Assembly: GCF_013340285.1 (NCBI RefSeq)
Contig: NZ_BLVO01000013.1
Span: 1,197,689 to 1,261,688 of the forward strand
Source: Desulfovibrio subterraneus
GTDB lineage: Bacteria; Desulfobacterota; Desulfovibrionia; Desulfovibrionales; Desulfovibrionaceae
Length of the DNA stretch: 64,000 bases
Direction: 5' to 3'
Below, one piece after another: positions 37,368 to 48,612 of this stretch. The notes beneath the pieces are model-generated. The model was not told where the DNA came from. It was given only the letters and a program-made list of their open reading frames with translations, and made no database searches. The position numbers and the translations under genes were made by a program. Positions within the stretch are counted from its first letter, which is position 1, and each line of letters starts with the position of its first letter.

Positions 37368-37835
37368 CTACAGCTCAATCTGCATGGCTATCTCATCACA
37401 TTCAGGGAACTTGGGACAGTTGATGCAGTCCGCCCACACCTTCTGCGGCAAGGTATCCTTCGTCACCTCGACAAACCCCATCTTTCTGAAAAAGTTGTCC
37501 TGATAGGTGAGAGTGAAGACTTTGTAAATACCCAGCGTAACAGCTTCGCTCAGGCAGGCATCCACCAGCTTGCGTCCGAATCCCGCACCGCGCATGCGCT
37601 CATCTACTGCAAGCGATCGCACTTCTGCCAGATTATCCCATGCGATGGCCAGCCCGCAACATCCCACAATGGGCGAACCGTCGTCGGGGTCAACGACAAA
37701 AAACTCGCGCAGATGGCCATACAGCTGATTCAACGGTCTGGGAAGCAGAAGCCCCTGTCCGGAACATTCCATGAGCAGCTTGTGAATAGCCTTCACATCC
37801 TGCATGCGGGCTTTGCGAATATAGGGTCCGGCCAT
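37368..37835 (-). CDS. GNAT acetyltransferase, short ArgA-like
   Basis: 155 residues. The GNAT core has the acetyl-CoA loop VDERMRGAGFGRKLV and an FFRKMGFVEV strand. The C terminus carries CINCPKFPECDEIAM, a cysteine group seen in short N-acetylglutamate synthase-like proteins. The likely reaction is acetylation of glutamate for arginine synthesis, but this is by family resemblance. The ATG directly abuts the stop of the thioredoxin gene, implying translational coupling. Confidence 0.8.
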   Translation of the reverse strand: MAGPYIRKARMQDVKAIHKLLMECSGQGLLLPRPLNQLYGHLREFFVVDPDDGSPIVGCCGLAIAWDNLAEVRSLAVDERMRGAGFGRKLVDACLSEAVTLGIYKVFTLTYQDNFFRKMGFVEVTKDTLPQKVWADCINCPKFPECDEIAMQIEL

Positions 37836-38336
37836 CTAGTTTGCCTTGAGTTCCTCAATCTTGGAGGTGAGCGCCGAGGGATCGGCGAGTCCGATATGGT
37901 CGATGACGAGCGTTCCGTTCCTGTCATAAATAAGCAGACGGGGGATGGAGGAAATGGCAAACACTAACGGCAGATCGTTAACGGCCCTGTATATCGGATA
38001 GTTAAAGTCATACTTGCCGGCCATGGCTTCAAGTTCCTTAGGATTCTCATCCACGGAAACGCCTATGAGCGTCATGTCCGCAGCATCCACTTTGCCACGC
38101 AGTGCAATAAGGTCGGGAATCTCTTCCTTGCAGGGCGGGCACCACGATGCAAAGAAATTGATGACCACAACCTTGCCCCGCTCCGCCCTGATAATCTTGA
38201 GCAGGTCGGCAGCACCCACTTCGGTAATGCCTGCGGCAGCAACGGAACCGGCTGCACCCGCCAGAAGGACGGTCAGCAACGCGGCGGACAGGAATAAAGA
38301 TACCCGGCGGATCGTGCCGCCAAACATATTCATCAT
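37836..38336 (-). CDS. TlpA/ResA-like periplasmic thioredoxin
   Basis: 166 residues. A signal peptide or N-terminal anchor (about 8-32) precedes a thioredoxin fold with the redox pair in FFASWCPPCKEE, followed by the cis-Pro strand SSIPRLLIYD. It probably reduces or oxidises disulfides in the periplasm, for example in cytochrome c maturation. The ATG at 38336 follows GGGAG at 6 nt; the frame extends upstream without a site. It starts 19 bp after metH. Confidence 0.87.
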   Translation of the reverse strand: MMNMFGGTIRRVSLFLSAALLTVLLAGAAGSVAAAGITEVGAADLLKIIRAERGKVVVINFFASWCPPCKEEIPDLIALRGKVDAADMTLIGVSVDENPKELEAMAGKYDFNYPIYRAVNDLPLVFAISSIPRLLIYDRNGTLVIDHIGLADPSALTSKIEELKAN

Positions 38337-38355
38337 TTTCAGCTCCCGGTTTGCC

Positions 38356-40770
38356 TTATGCAGCAACGAGATTCTGGGCAAGGCGTACGGCGGCAACGGC
38401 ATCCAGCGAATAACCGTGCGCACCTATGGCATCCGCAAAGGCCTGTGTTACAACAGCGCCGCCGACCATGACCTTCACATCATGCATGCCGCGTTCACGC
38501 AGAAGATCAATGGTATCCTGCATGCGCACCATGGTCGTTGTCATGAGTGCCGAAAGCCCGATGAGCTTGGCACCATGCTCTGCAGCGGCTTCCACAATGG
38601 TCTGCGCCTTCACGTCCTTGCCGAGGTCCACAACGTTGAAGCCGTGGTTCCCGAGCATGAGACACACTATGTTCTTGCCGATGTCGTGAATATCCCCTTC
38701 CACAGTCGCCATGATGATGGTGGGCTTTACCGTGGCGCCGCCCTCGTCCTCAAGCATGGGCTTGAGGTGGGCAAAACCGTGCTGCATGGTTTCGGCAGAA
38801 CGCAGCAGCTGGGGCAGAAAATATTCCTTCCGTTCATACTTGTCACCCACCTCGGTAATGGCGGGGATGAGCATGCGGTTCACCACATCAAAGGGGGTGA
38901 CACCGGCATCAAGTTCCTTGCGGATAAGATCGATGACGTTATCCTTGTCACCTTTCACCACTGCTTCAAAGGCAGTGGTGGCCGCACCGCCGGAAACCAC
39001 GCCACCACCGATAACAGCAGTGTTGCCGGGCTTCCATTCGGCATAATCGGCGATAAAACGCTCCGCATTGGGGTCGCGGTTCAGCAAAACTTCTGCCGCA
39101 GCCAGCGCTTCGCGGATACGCGCGTTGCCGGGATGGGCAATACACGAAGAAAGGCCGGAAGCCGCTGCCATGGTGAGGAAGGTGCTGTTCAGCAGCCCGC
39201 GTGCGGGCAGGCCGAAGGAAATGTTGGAGAGTCCTATGGTCGTGGGCAGGCCAAGCGTATCGGTACAGTACCGCACCGTCTCAAGGCAGGCTCTGGCAGC
39301 CTCGGCCTTGGAGGAAACAGCAAGAGCCAGCACGTCGACCATGATGAGCCTGCGCGGAATACCGAGCGAATCGGCCTGCGCAAGCAGCTCTTCAATGATG
39401 GCGATACGCTCGGATGCCGCAACAGGCAGCTTTCTGCCCTTGAGAGGCAGCAGGATAAAAGGTGCACCGTACTTGCGGCACAAGGGACCGAGTCGTTCCA
39501 TACGGCCGGGTTCTCCGCTGATGGAGTTGACCAGCGGCGAAGCGGGATACACGGTCAGCGCCTTTTCAAGGGCGTCCATATTTGAGGTATCCACAGCCAG
39601 CGGCACGGGATGCTGCGACACAATGCGCTGGATCAGTTCGGGCAGCAGCACGGTTTCATCAACCATGGGGGCGCCGACGTTCACGTCCAGCAAGGGAGCA
39701 TGACTGTCCAGCTGTTCCTGCACGAACATCATACAGGTGGTGAACTGGCCGTTCTGCAATTCCGAAATGAGCTGCTTCTTGCCCGTGGGGTTGATGCGCT
39801 CACCAATGATGCGCACGGGATACCTGGCACCAAAACGCACCAGCGAGGCACGCGAGGTGACAACAAGACCGGAGGAACGGTCTTCAACCGGCTTGCAGGG
39901 CACATCGGCCACGGCCTTGCACAGCGCCGCGATATGGTCGGGGGTGGTGCCGCAGCAGCCGCCCATGCAACGCACGCCCATTTCCGCAAACTTGCGCGTC
40001 TGTTCGGCAAAGGAGGTGGGATTGAGACGGAACACGGTGTTGCCCGACGCGTCCAGTTCAGGCAGGCCCGCGTTGGGCATGACCAGCACGGGAACAGGTG
40101 AAACCGCCAGCATCTGCTCGACCACGGCAACCATCTGCTCGGGACCGGCACTGCAGTTGGTGGCCACAAGGTCCACGCCCATGTTGGCAACGGTCTCCAC
40201 AAAGACCTCGGGCGAGGTGCCGGTAAGGCTTACCCCGTTCTCAAAGGTCATGGAAGCACCAACGGGCAGCGAACAGACCTCACGGGCGGCAACAATGGCG
40301 GCACGCAGTTCGGCAATGTCGAAATGCGTCTCCATGAGGAGGAGGTCCACGCCCCCGTCCACAAGGCCGCGCATCTGCTCCTTGTATCCCTCAACAAGCT
40401 CCTCGAAGGTAAGATCACCGAGGGGCTTGAGAAAATGTCCGGTGGGGCCTACGCTACCGGCGACAAAAACGTTGCCTCCCGCTTCATCCGCCGCCCTTCT
40501 GGCCGCATTGGCCATGGCACGGTTGAAATCCGCGATATCAATATCGGCAGGCATCTTGAAACGGGTGCCGCCAAAAGTATTTGTAGTCAGAACATTGGCG
40601 CCCGCGCGGGCATAGTCAAGGTGAATACCCTTGAGCACATCAGGATTGGACAGACACCACACTTCGGGGCTGACACCGGCGGTAAGACCGCGGGCCTGCA
40701 GCATGGTTCCCATTCCCCCGTCAAAAAAAACGAACCGGCCTTCCTGCAAGGCTCTTCTGAAATCTGCCAC
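38356..40770 (-). CDS. metH: B12-dependent methionine synthase lacking the reactivation domain
   Basis: 804 residues. The homocysteine-binding barrel has zinc ligands in ATNCSAGPEQ and GGCCGTTP. The methyltetrahydrofolate barrel begins around IIGERINPTGKK. The cobalamin module includes a cap region and the B12 ligand histidine in DIHDIGKN. The C-terminal AdoMet reactivation domain of E. coli-type MetH is absent, as is common in anaerobes, so another protein must reactivate oxidised B12. It starts with GTG after GAGGAG. Confidence 0.95.
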   Translation of the reverse strand: MADFRRALQEGRFVFFDGGMGTMLQARGLTAGVSPEVWCLSNPDVLKGIHLDYARAGANVLTTNTFGGTRFKMPADIDIADFNRAMANAARRAADEAGGNVFVAGSVGPTGHFLKPLGDLTFEELVEGYKEQMRGLVDGGVDLLLMETHFDIAELRAAIVAAREVCSLPVGASMTFENGVSLTGTSPEVFVETVANMGVDLVATNCSAGPEQMVAVVEQMLAVSPVPVLVMPNAGLPELDASGNTVFRLNPTSFAEQTRKFAEMGVRCMGGCCGTTPDHIAALCKAVADVPCKPVEDRSSGLVVTSRASLVRFGARYPVRIIGERINPTGKKQLISELQNGQFTTCMMFVQEQLDSHAPLLDVNVGAPMVDETVLLPELIQRIVSQHPVPLAVDTSNMDALEKALTVYPASPLVNSISGEPGRMERLGPLCRKYGAPFILLPLKGRKLPVAASERIAIIEELLAQADSLGIPRRLIMVDVLALAVSSKAEAARACLETVRYCTDTLGLPTTIGLSNISFGLPARGLLNSTFLTMAAASGLSSCIAHPGNARIREALAAAEVLLNRDPNAERFIADYAEWKPGNTAVIGGGVVSGGAATTAFEAVVKGDKDNVIDLIRKELDAGVTPFDVVNRMLIPAITEVGDKYERKEYFLPQLLRSAETMQHGFAHLKPMLEDEGGATVKPTIIMATVEGDIHDIGKNIVCLMLGNHGFNVVDLGKDVKAQTIVEAAAEHGAKLIGLSALMTTTMVRMQDTIDLLRERGMHDVKVMVGGAVVTQAFADAIGAHGYSLDAVAAVRLAQNLVAA

Positions 40771-41025
40771 CTGATGCTCCTCAAACGAACGTTACAATCC
40801 GAAAAAACGCCTGACGGCAAGGCCCCTGCGGGCGCACGGTGTAAGGACAAGTCCGCTCTGGTCTACTGAAAAACATTGAAAAGGACAAACAAAAACTATA
40901 CCATTCGGGCGTGATACCTTGTCGGAAAAGGTTTTTTCCGGCATGCTGACCTACCTTGACAGATGGTAACGGGCATGGTCCGCACCACTGCATGAACAGA
41001 CCTAAATTTACCGCAAAGATATACG
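40771..41025. promoter_or_regulatory. Divergent metH / rpoH regulatory region
   Basis: On the minus strand TATAGT (40900-40895) is a plausible metH -10. A weak hairpin (40808-40834) followed on that strand by six T lies just before the metH start and might act as an attenuator. On the plus strand TTGACA stands at 40956-40961 without a clear -10. I could not match a cobalamin, SAM or SAH riboswitch. Confidence 0.3.
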
Positions 41026-42096
<1,071 letters not shown>

Positions 42097-42114
42097 AGCA
42101 AGGTACCCCCTGAT

Positions 42115-43842
42115 ATGTCCTCCGCCTCATCATCAAAATATCGCAGCAAAGTTCGCCATTCGGCGGGGCCCCTTGCCCGCGCGGCGGTTCTCATCTTCGC
42201 CTGTCTGTTTCTCGGCGCCTGCGCCAAGCAGCAGCCCGTGGCAGAACCTGCAAAGCCGGCGGCTTACCCCATGACTCCCGAAGCGGCCAAGGTGTACTAT
42301 TACCTTGTCCTCAACGAAGCCGCGAAGAACAACGACCTGCGCATGGGCACGGAAGCCATCCGCCAGTTGCTGAATCTCAGCCCTTCTGCGGATGTCTATG
42401 TGGATGCAGCACGTTTCTATACCGAGCGCAAGGAAGTAACTCTGGCCCGCGATATCGCCAAACGCGGCCTTGAGAACTACCCGGACCACTTCGACCTGAC
42501 CATGCTGCTTGCAGAAACCTACCTGAGCGAAAAGCGCATAGACGAAAGCGTTTCACTGCTCAAGGAGTACATCAGCAAGCACCCTGAAAACGGCGAAGCC
42601 CGTCAGCAGCTCGGCCAGCTCCTTCTTTCCAACAACCTGTTTCAGGAAGCGGCAGACCTGCTCCGCCAGAAGTCCTCTACCAGGAACGACCCTGTCACCC
42701 GTTACTATCTGGCCCGCGCTTATGTGCAGCTGAAGAAGCTGAAGGACGCGCAGACCGAGCTCAAGAAGGCCGTTCAGACAGAACCCGAATTCGTCGAAGC
42801 GTGGGCGGAACTTGCCTATGTCTACGAACTGATGAAGGATTACGTGTCCGCGGAAAAGACCTACGAGCACATCATCGAGCTCGGTGAAACCGGACAGGAA
42901 GTATGGCTCAGGCTGATCACCCTGAACCTCAAGCTCAACCACCCCGAAAAGGCGCTTTCCATTGCCAAGGAAGGCCCCGAGGACATGAGCTTTTCCCTGC
43001 AGGCGGCAACCATCTTCATCGACGAAGGCTTTCCGGAACAGGCACGCGAACTGCTTATTCCGCTGGCCGAGATGTCCAATCCTCCGGCCGAGGTATTCTT
43101 CCATCTCGCCCTTATCGCCTTCAATAATGATAAGGATCTTCCCGGTGCCATCAGCCTGCTTGAAAATATTCCCGATCATGACCGCCTGTGGAGCAAGAGC
43201 ATACGCTTCCGCACCCACATGCTGTTTGAACTCAAGCGCTATGACGAAGCCGTAACCCTGCTCGAACAGGGCATAAAGGCCGACCCCGCCGACCGTGAAT
43301 TCTGGGACATGCTCATCGACCTGCAGGCAAGCCTGAAGCACTTTGACGAAGCCCACGCAGCTCTGGACAAGGCGCTCAAGCGCTGGCCCAACGATACCGA
43401 ACTGCTCTTCACCCGCGGCTCCGTCTATGACCTCGCAGGTGAAAGAGACAAGGCACTGGAAGTGATGGAAGAGGTCATCTCGCACGACCCCGAACATCCC
43501 GAAGCACTGAACTACGTGGGCTATTCGCTTGCTGACAAAGGACAGGATCTTGACCGGGCACTTGTGCTCATCGAGTCCGCCCTCAAGCAGGAACCCGAAA
43601 AGGCTTTCATGGTAGACTCCCTCGCATGGGTGCACTTCAAGCTCGGCAATCTGGAGCAGGCATGGGAAGCCATTAACCGCACCATTGAACTTGGCGCCAA
43701 AGACCCCATCATATGGGAACACTATGGTGACATTGCCAAAGCCATGGGGCGCAAGTCGGATGCCCGCAAGGGATACCGTGAGGCTCTCAAGCTTGATCCC
43801 AAGAACGCTGACGAACTGAAAAAGAAGCTCCGGGGCATTTAA
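42115..43842 (+). CDS. TPR-repeat lipoprotein
   Basis: 575 residues. A lipoprotein signal (hydrophobic stretch ending LGAC) anchors it in the envelope. The rest is a run of tetratricopeptide repeats, with conserved small/large residue spacing and the EKAFMVDSLAWVHFKLG repeat near the end. The family resembles predicted O-linked or outer-membrane assembly scaffolds; the partner is unknown. It precedes the LolB-like gene by 2 bp, consistent with a joint envelope role. Confidence 0.88.
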   Translation: MSSASSSKYRSKVRHSAGPLARAAVLIFACLFLGACAKQQPVAEPAKPAAYPMTPEAAKVYYYLVLNEAAKNNDLRMGTEAIRQLLNLSPSADVYVDAARFYTERKEVTLARDIAKRGLENYPDHFDLTMLLAETYLSEKRIDESVSLLKEYISKHPENGEARQQLGQLLLSNNLFQEAADLLRQKSSTRNDPVTRYYLARAYVQLKKLKDAQTELKKAVQTEPEFVEAWAELAYVYELMKDYVSAEKTYEHIIELGETGQEVWLRLITLNLKLNHPEKALSIAKEGPEDMSFSLQAATIFIDEGFPEQARELLIPLAEMSNPPAEVFFHLALIAFNNDKDLPGAISLLENIPDHDRLWSKSIRFRTHMLFELKRYDEAVTLLEQGIKADPADREFWDMLIDLQASLKHFDEAHAALDKALKRWPNDTELLFTRGSVYDLAGERDKALEVMEEVISHDPEHPEALNYVGYSLADKGQDLDRALVLIESALKQEPEKAFMVDSLAWVHFKLGNLEQAWEAINRTIELGAKDPIIWEHYGDIAKAMGRKSDARKGYREALKLDPKNADELKKKLRGI

Positions 43843-43844
43843 CC

Positions 43845-44693
43845 ATGACCAGCCTTCGTACCATGCTGCAGCGTGCCCCCGTCATGCTGCTGCTTGCAGT
43901 TGCCCTTCTTTCGGGCTGCGCCACCCGCCAGGCTCAGGTACCTGCCCACATTACCGACCCCGCTGTGCAGACCAAGGCACAGGAACTGTGGGAGCGCTAT
44001 GTGGCCGATGCCGAAACCCGTGCAGAACAGGCCGGACCGTTCCGCATAAACGCCTCGCTGCGTTATTCCACGCCGGATTCAGGCCACAGGCTCGTGCTTC
44101 GCGCATGGGGCAACGGCATAGCTCCCGTGCGCATGGATATAGAAGCCGGAGTGGGCAAAACACTTGCCCTCATCCGACAGGATACCCATTCCTTCATTGC
44201 CTATGACCCGCGCGAAGGCAGAGCTTTCGTGAACAACAACAGCGGCAGCGCCCTGCTCCGTCTCGGTCTGCCTGTTCCCTTCGGCATAAGCGATCTCGGC
44301 CACCTCATGGCAGGACGATTCACGAAGGTGTTTCCGGAAAAATACCTGTATGTCGACCTTGTGCCGGAAGGCGGCTTTGCCTACACTCTTTCAGCCGTAA
44401 GCCACGGGCATGACGGCTCCGAAGCCGTGGAAGGCGTATTGAAGCTCTCTCCCGAAGGTCGCCCCACCGAGTGGAGCGTCGGCACCGGTGACAAGCGCAT
44501 GGTACTTTCCATGAACAACTTTGATGAAACCGACCCGACTCTGCCCGGCAAGTTTTCCATTGCCCTCGGCACGGACAGGACCGCAGTGCTGCTGATAAAG
44601 GAACGCACCCCGCTGGACGAACCCTTCGCAGCACAGCAGCTCAAGCTGGATTTGCCGGAAGGCACTCAGATCAAACCGCTGCCGGACAACTAG
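43845..44693 (+). CDS. LolB-like outer-membrane lipoprotein
   Basis: 282 residues. The signal ends in the lipobox LSGC. After a helical linker the pattern (FRINASLRYSTPDSGHRLVLRAWGNG, RMDIEAGVGKTLALI) resembles the LolA/LolB half-barrel that handles lipoproteins. Similarity is weak by eye, so the call is by fold pattern and context. It follows the TPR lipoprotein by 2 bp. Confidence 0.6.
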   Translation: MTSLRTMLQRAPVMLLLAVALLSGCATRQAQVPAHITDPAVQTKAQELWERYVADAETRAEQAGPFRINASLRYSTPDSGHRLVLRAWGNGIAPVRMDIEAGVGKTLALIRQDTHSFIAYDPREGRAFVNNNSGSALLRLGLPVPFGISDLGHLMAGRFTKVFPEKYLYVDLVPEGGFAYTLSAVSHGHDGSEAVEGVLKLSPEGRPTEWSVGTGDKRMVLSMNNFDETDPTLPGKFSIALGTDRTAVLLIKERTPLDEPFAAQQLKLDLPEGTQIKPLPDN

Positions 44694-44725
44694 CCCGCAG
44701 CGCAACATATTGCAGAGAGGAAAGT

Positions 44726-45085
44726 ATGGCCGCCGAACATTCCACCGGACAAGATCAGGCAACCTGTGCAGGCGTGATGGAAAACCTGCGTTTCGGATTC
44801 AGGGTATGGCTCGGAGAAATCCGCCTCATGCTCGCAGGCATTGGCAGACGCTTTGAAGTACGCCAGCTTGAAAAGCGCCTCGATCAGGAATGCGCCCAGC
44901 TCGGCCGCCACACGGCAGCCCACCTTGCCGGAACCGGAGAGGAACCCGCAGCCCCCTCGTTTGACATGATACGCTCTGCCCGTCAGGTGCAGTTCCTCGA
45001 AGAGGAAATCGTCCGCCTGCGGATGGAACAGGAACAGGCTGAAGTTCGTGAACAGGCCACCAAGCGCAACACCTACGCCGCATAA
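44726..45085 (+). CDS. Small helical protein of unknown function
   Basis: 119 residues, not recognised. A strong GAGAGG site precedes the ATG. It has a short amphipathic segment near FGFRVWLGEIRLMLAGIG and a coiled-coil-like C terminus rich in Glu/Arg (QFLEEEIVRLRMEQEQAEV). No signal peptide. Between lipoprotein genes and rpiB, 22 bp before the latter. Confidence 0.7.
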   Translation: MAAEHSTGQDQATCAGVMENLRFGFRVWLGEIRLMLAGIGRRFEVRQLEKRLDQECAQLGRHTAAHLAGTGEEPAAPSFDMIRSARQVQFLEEEIVRLRMEQEQAEVREQATKRNTYAA

Positions 45086-45107
45086 CGGCATCATATAAGA
45101 GGTTATC

Positions 45108-45542
45108 ATGAGCAAGATCGTTTGCATCGGTTCCGACCACGCGGGCTTCGCCCTCAAAGAGGTTCTCGTCAACTACCTTAACGGCCACGGCTACACGGTC
45201 GAAGACCTCGGTCCTGCCGCCGCTTCCAGCTGCGACTATCCCGACTTTGCCCACAAGGTCTGCCGCAAGGTTTTGAGCGACAGCATTCCCGGCATTCTCA
45301 TCTGCGGCACCGGCATCGGCATGTCCATGGCTGCCAACAGGCATGAAGGTATCCGCGCGGCCCTGTGCACCAACGAATTTCACGCGCGTGCCACACGCCA
45401 GCACAACAATGCCAACGTGCTTTGCCTCGGCGAACGCGTAACCGGCCCCGGAGTGGCCATGGAACTGGCCCGCATCTTCCTTGAAACGCCCTTCGAGGGC
45501 GGCAGACACCAGCGCCGCATCGACCTCATCGACGCCAAATAA
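45108..45542 (+). CDS. rpiB: Ribose-5-phosphate isomerase B
   Basis: 144 residues. SDHAGFALKE at the N terminus, the active-site Cys in GILICGTGIGMSMAANR and the RHNNANVLCLGER-like stretch (seen as QHNNANVLCLGER) define RpiB. It interconverts ribose- and ribulose-5-phosphate. Supplies the ribose that prs, downstream, converts to PRPP. Confidence 0.95.
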   Translation: MSKIVCIGSDHAGFALKEVLVNYLNGHGYTVEDLGPAAASSCDYPDFAHKVCRKVLSDSIPGILICGTGIGMSMAANRHEGIRAALCTNEFHARATRQHNNANVLCLGERVTGPGVAMELARIFLETPFEGGRHQRRIDLIDAK

Positions 45543-45552
45543 GAGCCGATTC

Positions 45553-47010
45553 ATGCAACTGTACAATACGCTTACCCGCAAGAAAGAAGAATTTGTTCCC
45601 GCCGTTCCCGGCAAGGTCAACATGTACGTATGCGGCATTACCGCCTACGATCTCTGCCATATCGGTCATGCCCGCTCTGCCGTGGTATTTGACGTGCTGG
45701 TGCGCTACCTGCGCAGCATAGGCATGGATGTGACCTTTGCCCGCAACTTCACGGACGTGGATGACAAGATCATCAACCGCGCCAATCAGGAAGGCATTTC
45801 CAGCACCGAGGTGGCCGAGAAGTACATCCGGACCTTCCACGAAGACATGGACAGGCTGAACGTGCTGCGCGCGGACATTGAACCCAAGTGCACCCAGCAC
45901 ATCGGCGAAATGATCGCCCTGTGCGAAGACCTCATCGCCAAGGGCAAGGCCTATTCCACCCCTTCAGGTGACGTGTACTTCCGGGTTCGCGCCTTCCCCG
46001 AATACGGCAAGCTCTCCGGCCGTGACGTGGATGAAATGCGCTCCGGCGCACGCATCGCTCCGGGCGAAGAAAAGGAAGATCCGCTGGACTTTGCCCTGTG
46101 GAAGTCCGCCAAGCCCGGCGAACCGCACTGGGTAAGCCCCTGGGGCAACGGCCGTCCAGGCTGGCATATCGAATGCTCGGCCATGAGCGAAAAGCACATG
46201 CCCCTGCCGCTGGATATCCACGGCGGCGGGCTTGACCTCATCTTCCCGCACCATGAAAATGAAATAGCCCAGACCGAGGCAGCCACCGGCGACCATATGG
46301 CCCGCTACTGGGTGCATAACGGCTTCGTGCAGGTTGATTCTGAAAAGATGTCCAAGTCACTGAACAACTTCAAGACCATCCGCGACATTCTGGAAAACTA
46401 CCTGCCGGAAACCCTGCGCTTCTTCCTGCTTACCAAGCATTACCGCAGCCCCATCGACTTCACCTTTGAAGTCATGGACGATGCGGAAAAGAACCTGAAG
46501 CGCATATACGAAACCAAGGCGCAGCTGGCAGAAGAACTGGCCCGCACCAAATGGAGCAAGGCCGACCTGCCTGCGGACATCACCACCGAGTTCAACGAAA
46601 GCCTCGCCGCGTGGCACACTGCCATGGCGGACGACATGAACACGGCGGCTGCCCTTGGGCACGTGTTTACCATAGTACGTCTCATCAACCGCGTGACGGA
46701 AGACAAGAACCTGCGTAAGTCGGAAGGGGCACGCGCCCTGTTCGAGCAGGCTCTGGAAGCCTTTGCCCAGTGGTCCGGCATTCTCGGACTGTTCGCGCTG
46801 GAAGCCGGAGCGTTTCTCAACGATCTCAAACTGTGCAGAGCGGCTCGCAAAGGCATAGACCCCGCCAAAGTGGAAGCTCTTATCGTACAGCGTCAGGAAG
46901 CAAGAAAGGCCAAGGATTTTGCCTTGTCAGACTCCCTGCGCGAAGAGCTGACCAATCTCGGTGTGGACGTGCGGGACACCCCCGCCGGTGCCGTGTGGGA
47001 CGTGCTCTAG
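45553..47010 (+). CDS. cysS: Cysteinyl-tRNA synthetase
   Basis: 485 residues. HIGH motif in LCHIGHARS (36-39), KMSKS in [11 protein letters not shown], and zinc-binding residues Cys27 (YVCGITAYD) and IECSAMS with HHENE. It charges tRNA-Cys. The ATG at 45553 gives the usual short N terminus; a 24-residue longer frame overlaps rpiB. The M48 protease gene begins 7 bp after its stop. Confidence 0.96.
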   Translation: MQLYNTLTRKKEEFVPAVPGKVNMYVCGITAYDLCHIGHARSAVVFDVLVRYLRSIGMDVTFARNFTDVDDKIINRANQEGISSTEVAEKYIRTFHEDMDRLNVLRADIEPKCTQHIGEMIALCEDLIAKGKAYSTPSGDVYFRVRAFPEYGKLSGRDVDEMRSGARIAPGEEKEDPLDFALWKSAKPGEPHWVSPWGNGRPGWHIECSAMSEKHMPLPLDIHGGGLDLIFPHHENEIAQTEAATGDHMARYWVHNGFVQVDSEKMSKSLNNFKTIRDILENYLPETLRFFLLTKHYRSPIDFTFEVMDDAEKNLKRIYETKAQLAEELARTKWSKADLPADITTEFNESLAAWHTAMADDMNTAAALGHVFTIVRLINRVTEDKNLRKSEGARALFEQALEAFAQWSGILGLFALEAGAFLNDLKLCRAARKGIDPAKVEALIVQRQEARKAKDFALSDSLREELTNLGVDVRDTPAGAVWDVL

Positions 47011-47017
47011 GAAACAC

Positions 47018-48478
47018 ATGAAAACAATCCGGGCTCATGCCTTCACCCGCTGCCGCCGGGCATCCGTCCGGTGGCGGCGGTCACTTATCCAGCTCCTCGT
47101 GCTGGCCATGGTGATTCTCACTCCCCTGCAGGCCAGCCGTGCAGACATTTCCGATCTCTTCAAAGACTTCTCGCTGAAGGATGAACTGGAACTCGGCCGC
47201 AAGTTCAGCGTGCTCATCAAGTCGCGCATGCCTCTCATAGAAGATCCCGAAGTAGTCTCCTATATCAACGACATCATCAAGCGCCTGCAGACAGACATGA
47301 AGCCGCAGCCCTACAAGTTCGAGGGCAATGTCATTCTGGACAATTCCCTGAACGCCTTCGCCGTTCCCGGCGGATATCTTTTCGTGCACACCGGACTGTT
47401 GCTGGAACTGGAAAACGAGTCTGAACTGGCCGGTATCATGGGCCACGAACTTGCCCACATTACCCAGCAGCACATAACCGGACGCATAGCCAAGGCCAAA
47501 AAAACCCAGCTGATGGGGCTTGCCGGAGCACTTGCGGGCATGTTCATAGGCGGCGGGAGTACCGGCCCCGGTCTGGCTGTCGGCTCGCTGGCTGCCGCCC
47601 AGAGCGCCATGCTCAACTACAGCCGGCAGGATGAACGAGAAGCGGACCAGATGGGGCTGATCTATCTGACCGGTGCCGGATATGCACCGCAGGGCATGGT
47701 TGGCGGGTTCGAGGCCATCCGCAAGAAAAAGTGGCAGTCCGGTTCCACCATGCCTGCCTATCTCAGCACCCACCCCGACGTGGACGAACGCATCATATCA
47801 CTTGGCGACCGTATCAGAATGCTGCCGCCGGATATGCTCAAACGTCCCGAGGACAATAAACGCTTCAACAGAATCAAAACCCTTATCCGGGCCCGTTATA
47901 CAGATCCCAAGATTGCGCTCCGCCATTTTGACAGGAGTGCGCCGGATGACTGCATGAGCCAGATGGGCCGAGCCATAGCGCTTGCCCGTCTCAACCGGAT
48001 TACTGATGCTGCAGACAATTTCGATCTGGCCCTCGCGTGCAGCCCGAACGATTTTCTCGTCAACCGCGAGGCAGGCAGCTTCCATTACATGAAGGGCGAT
48101 CTGGACAGGGCTGCAACCCTGCTGCAGAAAGCCATTCTGCTTAATCCGCGCGATTACATGGCCTTCTTCTTCTATGCGCGCCTGCTCGGAGACAAGGGAG
48201 ATATCAAGGGAGCATCCCGATATTTTGAAGAGCTGCTCCTGCATCTGCCGGAGGATTCCGAAATCCACTACTATTATGGCAGAATGCTTGGAGAAAACAG
48301 GTACCTTTTCAAGGGATATCTGCACCTTGCCTACAGCGCCCTCTACAAGAACGACAAAAAGAAAACTGATTACAACTTCGGCCTGGCGAATACCAACGCC
48401 AAGACTCCCGAAGAAAAACAGGAGCTGGAACGTTTCGAGGCCAAGTATCAGGAACGGGCGGAATTCTGGGACAAATAA
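47018..48478 (+). CDS. M48-family metalloprotease with TPR domain (BepA-like)
   Basis: 486 residues. A signal peptide (about 20-42) sends it to the periplasm. The HExxH zinc site is HELAH at 143-147, with the third ligand in READQMG. The C-terminal half is TPR-rich. This is the BepA/YfgC layout: quality control of outer-membrane proteins such as LptD. It fits the nearby TPR and LolB-like lipoproteins. The start used has no strong ribosome binding site but avoids overlap with cysS. Confidence 0.88.
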   Translation: MKTIRAHAFTRCRRASVRWRRSLIQLLVLAMVILTPLQASRADISDLFKDFSLKDELELGRKFSVLIKSRMPLIEDPEVVSYINDIIKRLQTDMKPQPYKFEGNVILDNSLNAFAVPGGYLFVHTGLLLELENESELAGIMGHELAHITQQHITGRIAKAKKTQLMGLAGALAGMFIGGGSTGPGLAVGSLAAAQSAMLNYSRQDEREADQMGLIYLTGAGYAPQGMVGGFEAIRKKKWQSGSTMPAYLSTHPDVDERIISLGDRIRMLPPDMLKRPEDNKRFNRIKTLIRARYTDPKIALRHFDRSAPDDCMSQMGRAIALARLNRITDAADNFDLALACSPNDFLVNREAGSFHYMKGDLDRAATLLQKAILLNPRDYMAFFFYARLLGDKGDIKGASRYFEELLLHLPEDSEIHYYYGRMLGENRYLFKGYLHLAYSALYKNDKKKTDYNFGLANTNAKTPEEKQELERFEAKYQERAEFWDK

Positions 48479-48514
48479 TCGACCGGCCCGCGGCGACACA
48501 GCGGCAGAACGAAA

Positions 48515-48542
48515 ACACGGCGGTCCGAACAGGGCCGCCGTG
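48515..48542 (+). terminator. Possible terminator hairpin after the M48 protease gene
   Basis: CACGGCGG and CCGCCGTG arms form an 8-bp stem with inner pairs, but no T-tract follows, so it may instead be a leader structure of hslV. Confidence 0.45.
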
Positions 48543-48612
48543 ATCATTGCAGCCATGCCCCCCCGATCCTCCGCAAAGCCCGAATCATACACGCACAGCT
48601 CAGGAGTATAGA

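Noticed and set aside
40771-40900. SAH, SAM or cobalamin riboswitch before metH
   Set aside because: No conserved core is visible; only a weak hairpin with a T-tract.
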